Source: Paraglaciecola mesophila KMM 241
GTDB lineage: Bacteria > Pseudomonadota > Gammaproteobacteria > Enterobacterales > Alteromonadaceae
Direction of reading: 5' to 3'
DNA: 64,000 nt
NCBI RefSeq assembly: GCF_000315015.1
Contig: NZ_BAEP01000049.1
Coordinates: forward strand, 1-64,000
Shown: piece by piece, positions 17,998 to 28,068 of the stretch
Layout of the letters: each line of letters starts with the position of its first letter
How positions within the stretch are numbered: position 1 is the first letter of the stretch
The notes under the pieces: generated by a model
Database searches by the model: none
Told to the model about the DNA's origin: nothing
What the model saw: the letters and a program-made list of their open reading frames with translations, nothing else
Made by a program: the position numbers and the translations under genes

Positions 17998-19584
17998 ATG
18001 ACTCCCAGCGTTGATAACAACCTGAAACAAAGTTACCAGCACCTGTTTGAACACCTTGAGCAAAGTCGTCAGCGAGTACAGCCCAGCTTTGTGTTACAAG
18101 AAATAGGGACGGTAAAAAGTGTTTCTGCCGGCATTGCCATCGTGCATGGCTTACCCAACGCAGGCTTTGAAGAGTTATTGCGCTTTCCTGGGGATATCTA
18201 CGGCATTGCATTTAACATTGATGAACATGAAATTGGCGTCATCATGCTCGGGGATTACAGTCAGCTCAACGCAGGGGATGAAGTTAAGCGCACACGACGT
18301 GTGGTAGACATACCTGTTGGGGCTGATTTAATAGGCCGAGTCATTGATCCCCTTGGTCGTGCGCTTGATGGTAAAGGCAACCTGACCTGCAAGCAACGCA
18401 TGGCAATAGAGCGCCCAGCCCCTGAGATAATGACGCGCTCCCCAGTCACTGAGCCACTGCAAACCGGCCTCAAAGTATTAGACGCGCTCATCCCGATTGG
18501 CAAAGGCCAGCGAGAGCTCATTATGGGTGACCGACAAACCGGTAAAACATCTATCGCGATAGATGCCATTCTCAATCAAAAAGACAAAAACGTGCTATGC
18601 GTCTATTGCGCCATCGGCCAAAAGTCAGCGTCAGTAGCGAAAATACTTGCCACCTTAAAGCACCACAATGCCTTTGAATACACAGTGGTCATGGTCACCG
18701 AGGGCAATGATCCCCCTGGGCTTGATTATATCGCTCCCTATGCAGCAACCAGTATTGGTGAGTATTTCATGGAGCAAGGCAAAGATGTGCTGATTGTTTA
18801 TGATGATTTAACTCAGCACGCGCGCTCTTATCGAGAGCTATCCTTGTTACTGCGCAGGCCTCCGGGCAGAGAAGCCTTTCCTGGGGACATATTCTATCTT
18901 CACTCGCGCTTACTTGAGCGATCAACGCATTTGAATGAAGCGCACGGTGGTGGGTCGATGACCGCATTGCCCATCATTGAAACTGAAGAGCAAAATATGT
19001 CAGCTTACATACCGACCAATCTGATTTCGATCACCGATGGGCAAATTTATTTATCGCCATCGCTGTTTTCGCTCGGCATATTACCGGCTGTCGATGTAGG
19101 GAAATCTGTGTCTAGGGTGGGCGGAAAAGCACAACGAGCGGCATATAGAAAAGTATCAGGGGCATTAAAATTAGCTTACGCACAGTTCGAAGAGCTTGAA
19201 ACCTTTGCCCGCTTTGGGGCGCGTCTAGATGCCAGTAGCTTACAGTTAATCGAACACGGTCAGCGCATTCGCTCGTGTCTTAAACAAGCTGAGTCAAGCC
19301 CACAGTCGGTGGCTGCTCAAATTGTGATATTACTGGCACTGACAAATGGCCTGTTTGATTCAATCGATTTAGCGGCTATGGATAGCGCTCAATCCGCTGC
19401 CATTGAGGGCCTAACTAGCCTGCCCCAGTCAATTATTGGAAAATTAGAACAGGCTGAAACCATAGAAGAGCATGATAAACACATCATTCTTGACATGTTA
19501 TCCCAAACACTTAAACCTTTTACCGAAAGCACTTTACGCACTGGTGACAAAGCTCAGTTTATGGTTGAAGAAGCCAATGGGTGA
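17998..19584 (+). CDS. atpA: N-ATPase subunit alpha
   Basis: A 528-residue non-catalytic nucleotide-binding subunit: 'EIGTVKSVSAGIAIVHGLPNAGFEELLRF', Walker A 'GDRQTGKT', 'GQKSASVAKIL', Walker B 'DVLIVYDDLTQHARSYRELSLLLRRPPGREAFPGDIFYLHSRLLER' and 'AVDVGKSVSRVGGKAQ'. It starts after a 68-bp gap from atpF, the largest in the operon, with AGGAAGGG before the ATG. Its stop overlaps atpG. The protein has an N-terminal helix that would bind the delta-like domain of AtpF. Confidence 0.95.
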   Translation: MTPSVDNNLKQSYQHLFEHLEQSRQRVQPSFVLQEIGTVKSVSAGIAIVHGLPNAGFEELLRFPGDIYGIAFNIDEHEIGVIMLGDYSQLNAGDEVKRTRRVVDIPVGADLIGRVIDPLGRALDGKGNLTCKQRMAIERPAPEIMTRSPVTEPLQTGLKVLDALIPIGKGQRELIMGDRQTGKTSIAIDAILNQKDKNVLCVYCAIGQKSASVAKILATLKHHNAFEYTVVMVTEGNDPPGLDYIAPYAATSIGEYFMEQGKDVLIVYDDLTQHARSYRELSLLLRRPPGREAFPGDIFYLHSRLLERSTHLNEAHGGGSMTALPIIETEEQNMSAYIPTNLISITDGQIYLSPSLFSLGILPAVDVGKSVSRVGGKAQRAAYRKVSGALKLAYAQFEELETFARFGARLDASSLQLIEHGQRIRSCLKQAESSPQSVAAQIVILLALTNGLFDSIDLAAMDSAQSAAIEGLTSLPQSIIGKLEQAETIEEHDKHIILDMLSQTLKPFTESTLRTGDKAQFMVEEANG

Positions 19585-20476
19585 CTCAAGCAGTGTCATA
19601 CAGCATAAACTGCACAGCGCAAACGATTTAAAATCGGTTGTTCGCACCATGAAAGCCATGGCGGCGGTCAATATTACGCAATACGAGAACGCTGTGCATG
19701 CCTTAGATGATTATTATCATACGGTGCAACTCGGCTTATTAGGGTATTTCCATCATATCGACATGCCCGCTCAAACGCCGAGCACGAAAATAACACCATT
19801 AAGCAAAGAGCGTGGCAAGACTGGGATTATCATCATTGGCTCAGATCAGGGGCTTGTAGGTCAATTTAATGATGTGCTGTTGGCATTTATGAGCGAGAAA
19901 ATCGCGACTATTGCTAACGATAAACTAATATGGGCGGTGGGAGAGCGAATATACACTTGCCTAGAAGACAGCCATTATACGCTGCAAAAACCCCTTGTTT
20001 TGCCTAACACCATTGGTACGGTTAGGTCATTGGTCACAGAATTGTTGCAAGAAATCCACAGGCATCAGCAAACAAATAAGCTAGAAGAGGTCTATCTGTT
20101 TTTCAATCACAGTGCCCTAAACGCTCAATATGAGCCAACTTGCCAGCGCATACTCCCCTTAGACAACCAATGGCAGCAGCTAATTAACGCCCAAGCTTGG
20201 CCAACAAAGTGCATTCCAGAGCTATTAACGGCCCCTAAAAAAAGCTTTAGCGCATTGATTGGTGAATACCTATTTGCGTCTTTGTTCAGGGCCGCTACAC
20301 AATCATTGGCCAGTGAAAATGCCAGCAGACTCACTTCTATGCAGCGTGCCGAAAAAAATATAGATGAGTTGCAAACCTTACTATTGAGGCAATTTCATCG
20401 CTATCGCCAGGGTGCCATTGATGAAGAGTTATCAGACTTGGTCAGTGGGTTCGAAGCGTTGGGAAGTGCTGATTAA
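19577..20476 (+). CDS. atpG: N-ATPase subunit gamma
   Basis: About 299 residues. The start 'MGDSSSVIQHKLHSANDLKSVVRTMKAMAAVNITQYENAV' matches the coiled-coil N-terminus of gamma ('I...I...T..I..AM'). The Rossmann part has 'GIIIIGSDQGLVGQFND', and the C-terminal helix 'ASENASRLTSMQRAEKNIDELQTLL' matches 'A(S)EnasRm.AM..A..Na'. The ATG at 19577 overlaps the atpA stop by 8 bp. A longer frame back to 19472 lies inside atpA and is rejected. This is the rotating shaft and last gene of the operon. Confidence 0.92.
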   Translation: MGDSSSVIQHKLHSANDLKSVVRTMKAMAAVNITQYENAVHALDDYYHTVQLGLLGYFHHIDMPAQTPSTKITPLSKERGKTGIIIIGSDQGLVGQFNDVLLAFMSEKIATIANDKLIWAVGERIYTCLEDSHYTLQKPLVLPNTIGTVRSLVTELLQEIHRHQQTNKLEEVYLFFNHSALNAQYEPTCQRILPLDNQWQQLINAQAWPTKCIPELLTAPKKSFSALIGEYLFASLFRAATQSLASENASRLTSMQRAEKNIDELQTLLLRQFHRYRQGAIDEELSDLVSGFEALGSAD

Positions 20477-20703
20477 TCCGTAGTCAAGTCTGATAAGTGT
20501 GAACAACTAATATGTTGTCACCCCTGCACGTACACCCGGCCGCCGCATAAAAATTAAACGACTTTCATTTGACCTGCATCAATAGCTCATTTGATTAAGG
20601 GCGCATACTTATTTGCATGAAAAAGTAGATATACCATCACGTTTTGTGTGAATAACTTTTATGGCGTGTAGATCATTTTCACTCATCAAACTCATCACAT
20701 TAG
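20477..20703. other. Intergenic stretch after the ATPase operon
   Basis: A small imperfect hairpin with a GTG(A)ACAAC / GTTGTCAC stem at 20499-20521 lies 22 bp after the atpG stop and may mark the transcript end, though no T-run follows. Nothing else was identified. Confidence 0.4.
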
Positions 20704-20733
20704 AAGGCCGAATCAAAGCAAGCAACTGATCAC

Positions 20734-21078
20734 ATCAACACCTATCAGAAACCACAAGACCTAAGTGCCAAATTAATCTCTGAAATCCCTGAAACGATGG
20801 CGGGTTTCGGTGAACTGCACGTAAATGCTGTCGCCAAAGGCGCTTTGGACAATAAAACTAAAGAGCTTATTGCACTCAGTATTGCGATATCTGTGCGCTG
20901 CAATGGGTGTATTGCTTTTCACGTGCATGACGCACTTAAAGCCGGTGCAAATAGGCAAGAAATTGTGGAGACCATAGGGGTGGCAATATTAATGGGTGGC
21001 GGCCCGTCCATGGTTTATGGTTGCGAAGCACTAGAAGCCCTAGAGCAATTCGAGCTAAATCAAGACTTACCTTTGTAA
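20734..21078 (+). CDS. Carboxymuconolactone decarboxylase/AhpD-like protein, start uncertain
   Basis: An AhpD-like/CMD-domain protein with the redox motif CxxC-x3-H in 'CNGCIAFHVHDALKAGA'. This family includes alkylhydroperoxidase-type thiol enzymes. From the ATG at 20797 it has 93 residues, but convincing family-like coding continues upstream in frame ('TDHINTYQKPQDLSAKLISE') to a stop at 20701-20703 with no ATG, GTG or TTG. The family is usually about 110-120 residues. The start given here, an ATC at 20734, is a guess. Either a rare start is used or the original ATG has been lost. Confidence 0.65.
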   Translation: MNTYQKPQDLSAKLISEIPETMAGFGELHVNAVAKGALDNKTKELIALSIAISVRCNGCIAFHVHDALKAGANRQEIVETIGVAILMGGGPSMVYGCEALEALEQFELNQDLPL

Positions 21079-21555
21079 ACAAAACGCTGGGGGGGCGGCC
21101 TACAAAACGGCATTTTCAGTGCAGTCTGTGGCTTTTAAGCAAAGCGGACGTTTGCCGAGCCAGGCGGCCATAACACCAAAAGTATTCAAACTAGCATTAG
21201 TGTTTCAAGAAAAGTGTTCAAAGAAGCTACACAGAATCTGTTACAGGCTCAGGGTTCGTCATTGAAGCAATTTACTTCTGTCACAACCCTTTGTTACAAC
21301 CCTTTGCCACAGCCTTGTAACTTAACCATTTAGCTTAAGCAGTTGATTCATTGTTAGAATACTTCCAGATAGATCGAAACTCGTTCATCTAAAATATACA
21401 AACAGTGTTAACACCGAAGTTGGCAGCTGATCCAGCACAAATTTGTTACCTTATCTTATTGTTTTTTATAACACTAACGGTTAATTTCAGCTATCTTATC
21501 CATTGGTTTATTGCACTTTAAGAGAACGCCACCATGCATTTTACGGTGACCTAAT
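21079..21555. other. 477-bp intergenic stretch, no gene seen
   Basis: No credible coding frame. It contains a short imperfect direct repeat (ACAACCCTTTG at about 21280-21305, two copies with 4 bases between). The right end presumably holds the promoter of the former GGDEF gene. Confidence 0.5.
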
Positions 21556-23102
21556 ATGACGGTTAAATTTCAGCATCGTACCTTAGAAGATAAAATTCTT
21601 CTGGCCATCACAGGCGCAGCCACATTAGTACTTTCCCCTTTTCTCGTGCTGAGTATTTTGGCAGGAGATATCGCTAATAGTTTGGTAGATGTAGTCGCAG
21701 TAGGTGGGATCTTCGCCATTTTCTTAGGGGTTTGGTTCACTAGCAGAATTAAACTTTTCAGTGGAATATTCGCTTTTGTTGCTCAAGTCACCATTTTAAT
21801 AGGCATACACGTTAAGGGCGCGGGGTTAATTTATTGGGTTTTCCCTATCATTATTGCCAGCTTTTACCTCTTACCGACCCTGATTGCTAGCCTGTTTAAC
21901 TTCGTATTGATTACCATAGCGTGCTTTTTAACGTTTCAACAATTCGACAGTTTCACCTTTCCACGTATTATTGCGTCGTTTGTGGTAACGAACCTATTTT
22001 CGTTAATATTTTCAGTTTTTATGCAGAATAAAAATCGACAATTATCAAACAAAGACAAGGTAAACCAAATTCACAATAACATTCTCGAGTTAATCGCCAG
22101 TTCCAGTAAGTTATCCAAAATACTCCCTGCAATTATTAATGGCATCGAAAATGAAATCCCTAATGCGTTATGCAGCGTGCTACTGGTGGATAAAAAAGGC
22201 AGGCGTTTATTAGTTGGCGCAGCGCCTAGCCTTCCCAATTATTACAATCAGGCTATAGACGGCCTAACCATTGGTCACGGTATTGGCGCATGGGCAGAGG
22301 CGGCGTTCTCTTCAAAGCGTGTGGTTGTGCCAGATATTGCTAGTCATCCGGGGTGGGTGGATTGGACCGAGTTAACCCAAAAAGCCCAGTTAGCCTCTTG
22401 TTGATCTGAACCTATTATTGGCAACAACGGAAAAATTTTGGGCAGCTTCGTTATCTATTTTCGAAAGCAATACTCGCCAAAAACTGAAGAATTCAAACTT
22501 ATAGAACAGTTTGTTAATCTCACTCGCATCGCGATTGAGCGAGAAAAAGCCGATAAATTAATATGGCAGCAAGCCAACTATGACAGCTTAACGTACTTGC
22601 CTAATCGCAACCTACTTTATGAACACCTCGCCAGCGCAATGACCCAAGCAGATCGAGAGAAAAAAGAACTTGCTGTTGCCATGTTAGATCTTGATAAATT
22701 AAAGCGGTCAATGACACACTAGGTCATGCTGCTGGTGATATCGTCTTGGTGGAGTGTTCAAAACGCATCAAAGGGTGCATTCGTAAAAGTGATATCGCGG
22801 CGAGACTTGGCGGAGATGAATTTATCATCGTCCTGCGTGATGCCATCTCCCCTGAAGATATTGAGGCCCTAGGGCGCAAATTATCAGATGCACTGGCCAA
22901 GCCTTATTATATCCAAGATGAGAGCGTTTACTGTACCGCGAGTATTGGTATTGCGTTCTATCCAAGTGATGCTGCGGACATGGATGCCCTGCTTAAAAAC
23001 GCCGACCAAGCTATGTATAAAGCAAAAGCAAGGGGGCGCAACAGTGTTCATTACTTCGCTAGTGGGTCAATCCAAATTACTGAAGAAAACAACGCGCCTT
23101 AA
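21556..23102 (+). pseudogene. Diguanylate cyclase pseudogene (membrane-GAF-GGDEF), two lesions
   Basis: A former protein of about 515 residues: five or six N-terminal helices (about residues 15-165), GAF domain (about 180-330) and GGDEF domain with intact 'RLGGDEFIIVL'. Lesion 1 is a TGA at 22402-22404 in 'QLASC*SEPII', where GAF relatives have Trp (a TGG to TGA change). Lesion 2 is a one-base loss at about 22699: GATAAATTAAAGCG should read GAT-AAA-TTT-AAA-GCG, restoring 'DKFKAVNDTLGHAAGD'. After that, the frame runs to 23102. Both lesions disconnect the cyclase domain. Sequencing error could explain one, less easily both. Confidence 0.88.
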
Positions 23103-23118
23103 AAACGCCCATCAAACC

Positions 23119-24135
23119 TCATGAGAGCCGCGTTACCGATTGTCTTTCCACTAGCACAGGACTGTATTTGTGCTCATCCATGACGTAATCTGGCTCACTA
23201 TCACCATTTCCCTTGCTTAGTGTAAGTGCCAGCTCCGTCGCCTTCATAGCCATTGCTTCGATAGGATTATGAATTGTCGTCAGCTTAGGCTTCATGCATT
23301 GGGCCAAGATCAAATTATTAAAGCCAACCACTGATACATCATCGGGCACTGTCATGCCATGAGCCTTCAACATTGACACCGCCCCCACCGCAATGGCATC
23401 GTTGTAGGCTAAAATAGCGCTAAACTCCACCCCTCGTGCTAGTAAGTTTTGTACAGCGACTTCACCGCCTTCGTAGGTAGCCGCGCTTTGCTCTAACATT
23501 TCGATTTCGTAGGTGACTGGATATTTGGCTAACTGGGCTTTCATTCCCTCAATGCGAAGTCGGGTGTTATTTTGAATACCATCCACCCCAATGACCGCAA
23601 TTTTTTTATGGCCTTTATCTACAATATGGTCTGCCATCAACGCGCCGCCTAACTTGTCATCTAGCCAGATGCAGCGATTTTCAATCTCTTTAATATGCCG
23701 ATTAAGTAACACTAAGCCTGGTACTTTACGGGCAAAATCAATTAAGGTTTCGTCGTCTATCATGGCGCTGTGCACCACTAAGGCTTTATAACGATGCTCC
23801 AGCAAAACTTCAATGGCGTCGAGCTCGCTGGCGCGATCAAACGCCCCTGAGTTGAGGAAAATCTGCAAGTCCTTTTGCGCGGCGACTTTTTCAATACCAT
23901 GAGCCATTTTGGCGAATAAAGGGTCGGTTAAGTCAGCAAGTACAATCCCTATCGACGCGTTGTTTTGCATATTGATTGCTTGTGCATTAGCATTTGGCTG
24001 GTACTGCATTTCACGCATAATACGCTTTATTTTTTCACGTGTTTTAGCGCCGACTTTCGGCCCGTCGTTAATAACCCGTGAAACACTCGCCGGTGATACA
24101 CCAGCAGCCTTAGCAATATCTTTAATGGTTGGCAT
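23119..24135 (-). CDS. LacI-family regulator 1
   Basis: A 338-residue LacI/GalR-type regulator. The N-terminal HTH is 'TIKDIAKAAGVSPASVSRVINDGPKVGAKTREKI', followed by a hinge and a periplasmic-binding-like sugar domain ('IGIVLADLTDPLFAKMAHGIE', 'SVVGFNNLILAQCMKPKLTTI'). It lies 14 bp downstream of the GPH transporter in the same direction and is a paralogue of the regulator at 25593. It probably controls the sugar uptake genes around it. Confidence 0.9.
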   Translation of the reverse strand: MPTIKDIAKAAGVSPASVSRVINDGPKVGAKTREKIKRIMREMQYQPNANAQAINMQNNASIGIVLADLTDPLFAKMAHGIEKVAAQKDLQIFLNSGAFDRASELDAIEVLLEHRYKALVVHSAMIDDETLIDFARKVPGLVLLNRHIKEIENRCIWLDDKLGGALMADHIVDKGHKKIAVIGVDGIQNNTRLRIEGMKAQLAKYPVTYEIEMLEQSAATYEGGEVAVQNLLARGVEFSAILAYNDAIAVGAVSMLKAHGMTVPDDVSVVGFNNLILAQCMKPKLTTIHNPIEAMAMKATELALTLSKGNGDSEPDYVMDEHKYSPVLVERQSVTRLS

Positions 24136-24149
24136 GACTTAAGCTCATT

Positions 24150-25577
24150 TTAGATTCCATGTATAGCATCTTTACTCAATGCCATTTGTTGTTCGGATAA
24201 GGGATAACACTTCACGATCATTAAGGATATACAACACAGTACTAACGGGCCTCCCGCTAAGCACAGACGCATCAAAAATATACTACCTGGGCTTTGATCT
24301 TCCCCTGCATTAGCGTCAAAACCCACTAGGTTGAGCAGCAGACCAGCACCGACCATCGTCATCACAACGCCAATGTTAATCACTCTATTTTGCGCTGAAA
24401 CAAAATACCCTACCTTATTTTGTCCGGATAGTTTTCGCTCATAGTCACATAAATCGGCCAACATACTGGGTATGATAACGGAAATGGCCACCCAAGAAGG
24501 CGCACCTAATAATGCATCAATGATCACAGCCCACTCATTGCCTGGCTGATAAATAAACCATTTCAACACCGCACCCAAGGCAGTTAACCAGTAGATGATA
24601 CTCAAAGTCTTTAATTTACCGAGCTTTATAGTAACGTATGAAAATAGCGGGATCATGACTAACGTTACCAATGCAAACGTCGACGATAAAATGCCCTTCC
24701 AGTAAGCACCTGCAGCAACGTCACCGCCCTTTACAAAATACACCAAAAGATAAAAATCAAAACTGGTAAAAATGCTGATTGCACCAAATTTAATCAGCGT
24801 CAAACTTAACAACAAAAATAAGGCTCTCTTCGTTCTTTCGTCTGTTGGTGGTTTGGCGATATTTATATAAACAGGGGCATTTCCAGGCGTTTCTTTTTTG
24901 CGCTCAAATGGATTCTTTTGCTCAGTATTGATCGACGGGGATGTCACCTTTTTTGGAGCACAACACCACGCGCTAACGATAGAAAAAAAGGCGATCAGCA
25001 CGATCCCGATAAACCAGCCCACATACTGGATCCCCAGATATATGCTGCCCCATATGGACAATTGTGCCAAGGGAAACAACCAAAAATAAGCGAAGGTGCC
25101 AAACCGCTCAAACAAAGAGCCAAATGCCATGACCTTAACGCGCTGAGTTTCGTCACGGCTTAGCTCAAATGCCAGCGACTTAACGTTGATAGTAAGAAAC
25201 GTCAAGGCGATAGAGAACAAGAAGTTGAGCGCTAACACATACCATAATACGTCAGCATTTGACCAAGTATTTGGCACCCACCATATCGCGCCAAATAGCA
25301 CACCCGAGGTCACCCCAGAGATGTGGAGCGTGACACCGCGGTTACCATGTTTATGCTGTAAACGTTCAGAAACTCGACCAACATATTGGCTGATAAAAGC
25401 GGCAAACATAATAGGAGCGGCAATCACTAGGCTTAACCAAAATGGGTCTATCCCTAGGGTCATCTGAAAGTAAGGAATGGCCATTGCACTAAGGCTCTGG
25501 TTTGCAAAAAAGAGTGCTAAGAAACCAAAGCCTAGAGCGATAAGATGCTGACGAGAAAGATCGGGTAACGTCAGCAT
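24150..25577 (-). CDS. GPH-type (MelB-like) sugar transporter, MFS superfamily
   Basis: A 475-residue protein with about 12 helices. The N-terminal half starts 'MLTLPDLSRQHLIALGFGFLALFF', there is a long polar central loop (about residues 215-245, 'KNPFERKKETP'), and the C-terminal half has 'APSWVAISVIIPSMLADLCDYE', the conserved 'D..DYE' region of glycoside-pentoside-hexuronide:cation symporters. It is sandwiched between two LacI genes with 14-15 bp gaps, suggesting one transcript. The sugar is unknown, and a cation-coupled oligosaccharide or glycoside is likely. Confidence 0.82.
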   Translation of the reverse strand: MLTLPDLSRQHLIALGFGFLALFFANQSLSAMAIPYFQMTLGIDPFWLSLVIAAPIMFAAFISQYVGRVSERLQHKHGNRGVTLHISGVTSGVLFGAIWWVPNTWSNADVLWYVLALNFLFSIALTFLTINVKSLAFELSRDETQRVKVMAFGSLFERFGTFAYFWLFPLAQLSIWGSIYLGIQYVGWFIGIVLIAFFSIVSAWCCAPKKVTSPSINTEQKNPFERKKETPGNAPVYINIAKPPTDERTKRALFLLLSLTLIKFGAISIFTSFDFYLLVYFVKGGDVAAGAYWKGILSSTFALVTLVMIPLFSYVTIKLGKLKTLSIIYWLTALGAVLKWFIYQPGNEWAVIIDALLGAPSWVAISVIIPSMLADLCDYERKLSGQNKVGYFVSAQNRVINIGVVMTMVGAGLLLNLVGFDANAGEDQSPGSIFLMRLCLAGGPLVLCCISLMIVKCYPLSEQQMALSKDAIHGI

Positions 25578-25592
25578 GTGCTCGCCACTTCG

Positions 25593-26600
25593 CTAGCGTT
25601 TTGTAGCTGACTCACGCTTCACCAGAAATGGCCTATATTGGTAGTCTTTCGCGTTCTGGTTAAGCGTTTGGTCTTTAGCTATAAGGCTAAGGGCCAATTC
25701 TGTGGCCTTACGCGCCATAATATCAATTGGGTACTTCACCGTAGTCAATTTAGGCATACAATACTTAGCCAACAGAACATCATCAAAGCCGATGATTGAT
25801 ACATCGTCCGGTATTCGTTTTCCTAAATCCGTCAATGCCGAGATCACGCCAGTTGCCATTGCATCATTGTAGCAAAGCACTGCGCTGAATTTCACCCCGC
25901 GCTGAATGAGACTTTCCACGGCGGCGCGACCACCATCGTAATCTGGTGAGCCGTGAGCAATATATTCCTCTGGTAAAGCTATTTGATGAGCATCTAGTGA
26001 TTGACGAATACCATTTAGCCTGTGAGTTGCATCATAGACTCGCTCTTTGGTGGATATCACTGCAATTGCGGTATGACCAAGGGATGCCATATAATCGGCC
26101 ATCACCTTTCCCCCCGCAATATTATCAAACCAAACACAACGCTCACTGATCTCGGGAATAAATTTATTGATTAATACGAAGCCAGGAATGCGCTGAGCCA
26201 AATCGATAAGGACATCATCAGCTAAAGCTTTACTGTTCACCACCATGGCTTCACAGCGCTGGGCTTGCAAACTTTTTATGGCGGTTAACTCTTTTTGCGC
26301 ATCTAATGAGCCGGTACTGACCAATACTTTAAACTTGCGCTTTTTAGCAACATTTTCAATGCTGCTGGCCATTTGCGCAAAGAAAGGATCGGCGAGCTGT
26401 GAAATAACCACACCTATGGTGTGCGTGCTTTTGCTCACTAACGCCCGAGCATGGGCATTGGGCCTAAAATCCAGTTCAGCAATTGCTTTTTCAATTCTGG
26501 CTTTGGTTTTTGGACTCACGACAACGGTGGAACTCAATACCCTAGATACCGTCGCTGGTGACACACCAGCCAATTTTGCTACATCTTTAATGGTTGCCAT
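25593..26600 (-). CDS. LacI-family regulator 2
   Basis: A 335-residue LacI/GalR regulator and close relative of the one at 23119. HTH is 'TIKDVAKLAGVSPATVSRVLSSTVVVSPKTKARIEKAI', sugar domain 'IGVVISQLADPFFAQMASSIE' and 'SIIGFDDVLLAKYCMPKLTTV'. It lies 6 bp after the aldose epimerase gene and 15 bp before the transporter, so the four genes look like one operon (epimerase, LacI, transporter, LacI). Two LacI copies in one operon is unusual and suggests two ligands or a duplicated control. Confidence 0.9.
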   Translation of the reverse strand: MATIKDVAKLAGVSPATVSRVLSSTVVVSPKTKARIEKAIAELDFRPNAHARALVSKSTHTIGVVISQLADPFFAQMASSIENVAKKRKFKVLVSTGSLDAQKELTAIKSLQAQRCEAMVVNSKALADDVLIDLAQRIPGFVLINKFIPEISERCVWFDNIAGGKVMADYMASLGHTAIAVISTKERVYDATHRLNGIRQSLDAHQIALPEEYIAHGSPDYDGGRAAVESLIQRGVKFSAVLCYNDAMATGVISALTDLGKRIPDDVSIIGFDDVLLAKYCMPKLTTVKYPIDIMARKATELALSLIAKDQTLNQNAKDYQYRPFLVKRESATKR

Positions 26601-26606
26601 TGCTTT

Positions 26607-27830
26607 TTACTGTCTGCTCCCAAAGCGATAAACGGTTGATTCAGAGAATGTTTCACCGGGCCTTAATAAGGTAGAGGGAAATTGAGGTTGATTCACCGAA
26701 TCGGCAAAGTGCTGCGTTTCTAATGCGACGCCACTGCGAAATGTCATTGCTTTTCCCTGCTTACCGATTGGACTACCGTTCATGAAGTTACCCGTGTACA
26801 CGTGCACACCTGGCTGTGTGGTCAGAATATCTAACACTCGCCCGCTGTCAGGCTCATAAAGTTGAACTTGATGTTGCAACTTACCATCATATCGATTGAA
26901 CACCCAAGTATGATCGAAGCCACCATGGGTTTTATCTTGCCCATTGGCTAATTTCAATTGTTCGTGCTCACTCGTGAGTCGCTCATGTAACGTTGCCGCA
27001 ATCGTTAAATCGAACGGTGTTCCCTCTACTCTCATTAATTTTCCTGTTGGCAATAGGCCTTTTTTGACCTGCACTAAATCGCTAGCGTCAACACGCAGTT
27101 TATGCTGCTCGATGTCGCGCTTCTGGTTACCGCTCAAATTGAAATAGATATGAGAGATAAGATTAACAGGGGTTGTTTTGTCACTGGTAGCACTAAAACT
27201 AACGGTAAACTCATTGTTAGCATTTAAGCGATACAACACGGTTACATTGGCATTGCCCGGATACCCTTCTTCTCCGTCGAGAGATAAATAGCGCATCTCG
27301 ACTCCACCGCGCACTTGGCGTGCGTGCCACAGCTTCTTATTAAACCCCACTTCTCCGCCATGAGCATGATTGCCTTTGTTACCACCATCACGTTTGACGC
27401 TTAATTGTACTGGTTTACCATCGATTCGAAAGTGCCCACCGGCAATACGATTGGCAAAGCGACCGACTGTGGCACCGTTATAACAACAGTCGTGCACATA
27501 CTCATCTGCGCTGTCGTAACCCAACATTACATCTTCAAATGCCCCTTGTTTATCCGGCACGACAATGGATGTTACATAGGCTCCCCAGTTCGTTACACTC
27601 ACACGCATGCCATATTGATTAGATAAGGTAAAACGTTTTATTTCTTCACCTTCATATTGGCCCCAAACTTCCTGAGTCACGACCACATTAGACTCACCTT
27701 CTTGTGCATTGAGCAATGCAGGTAGGCAGAGCAAACAACACGAGCCAATAAATAAAAATGGTCGAAGCAAAATCCCTAGCCGGTTAAACCGAAAATAAGC
27801 ATGAATCAATAATGTGGAGTGTTTCATCAA
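26607..27830 (-). CDS. Exported aldose 1-epimerase (mutarotase)
   Basis: About 407 residues. A hydrophobic stretch (about 22-42, 'PFLFIGSCCLLCLPALLNA') acts as a signal peptide, so the enzyme is periplasmic. Mutarotase blocks: 'TNWGAYVTSIVVPDKQG', 'NRIAGGHF', first catalytic His in 'NKGNHAHGGEVGFNKKLW', second in 'NLISHIYFNLSG', and the base Glu in 'FRSGVALETQHFADS'. It interconverts alpha and beta anomers of sugars such as galactose or glucose before uptake. It is first in an operon with two LacI genes and a transporter, and a LacI-like site lies about 70 bp upstream. Confidence 0.9.
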   Translation of the reverse strand: MMKHSTLLIHAYFRFNRLGILLRPFLFIGSCCLLCLPALLNAQEGESNVVVTQEVWGQYEGEEIKRFTLSNQYGMRVSVTNWGAYVTSIVVPDKQGAFEDVMLGYDSADEYVHDCCYNGATVGRFANRIAGGHFRIDGKPVQLSVKRDGGNKGNHAHGGEVGFNKKLWHARQVRGGVEMRYLSLDGEEGYPGNANVTVLYRLNANNEFTVSFSATSDKTTPVNLISHIYFNLSGNQKRDIEQHKLRVDASDLVQVKKGLLPTGKLMRVEGTPFDLTIAATLHERLTSEHEQLKLANGQDKTHGGFDHTWVFNRYDGKLQHQVQLYEPDSGRVLDILTTQPGVHVYTGNFMNGSPIGKQGKAMTFRSGVALETQHFADSVNQPQFPSTLLRPGETFSESTVYRFGSRQ

Positions 27831-27898
27831 TAATACATATCAAAGTTGCATGAACTACCACAAACATACGATAAAAAGATGATAAACTCCAGCCAAAA

Positions 27899-27911
27899 TG
27901 AAATCGGTTCA
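27899..27911. promoter_or_regulatory. Candidate LacI-type operator upstream of the epimerase operon
   Basis: TGAAATCGGTTCACC shares the core TGAAATCGGTTYACCT with a site upstream of the symporter gene (29785-29798). A central CG with flanking AAAYC/GGTTT halves is typical of LacI-family operators. It is centred about 75 bp before the start codon. Confidence 0.45.
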
Positions 27912-28036
27912 CCTACAAAAACTGATTTAAGAAAATTGATTGTTAATGACGATACTATGCAAAAACGTTGACTAAGATCGAACAGACAAGAGATAAGGGA
28001 TAAGAAACAGGAAATATATAGAACAGTGAAGAAAAG

Positions 28037-28059
28037 TCAGGGCCGAGCACCAGCCCTGA
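28037..28059 (-). terminator. Terminator of the symporter gene
   Basis: TCAGGGC / GCCCTGA stem with a 9-base loop, followed on the minus strand by CTTTTC. It lies 10 bp after the symporter stop. Confidence 0.6.
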
Positions 28060-28068
28060 TTAAAGACA

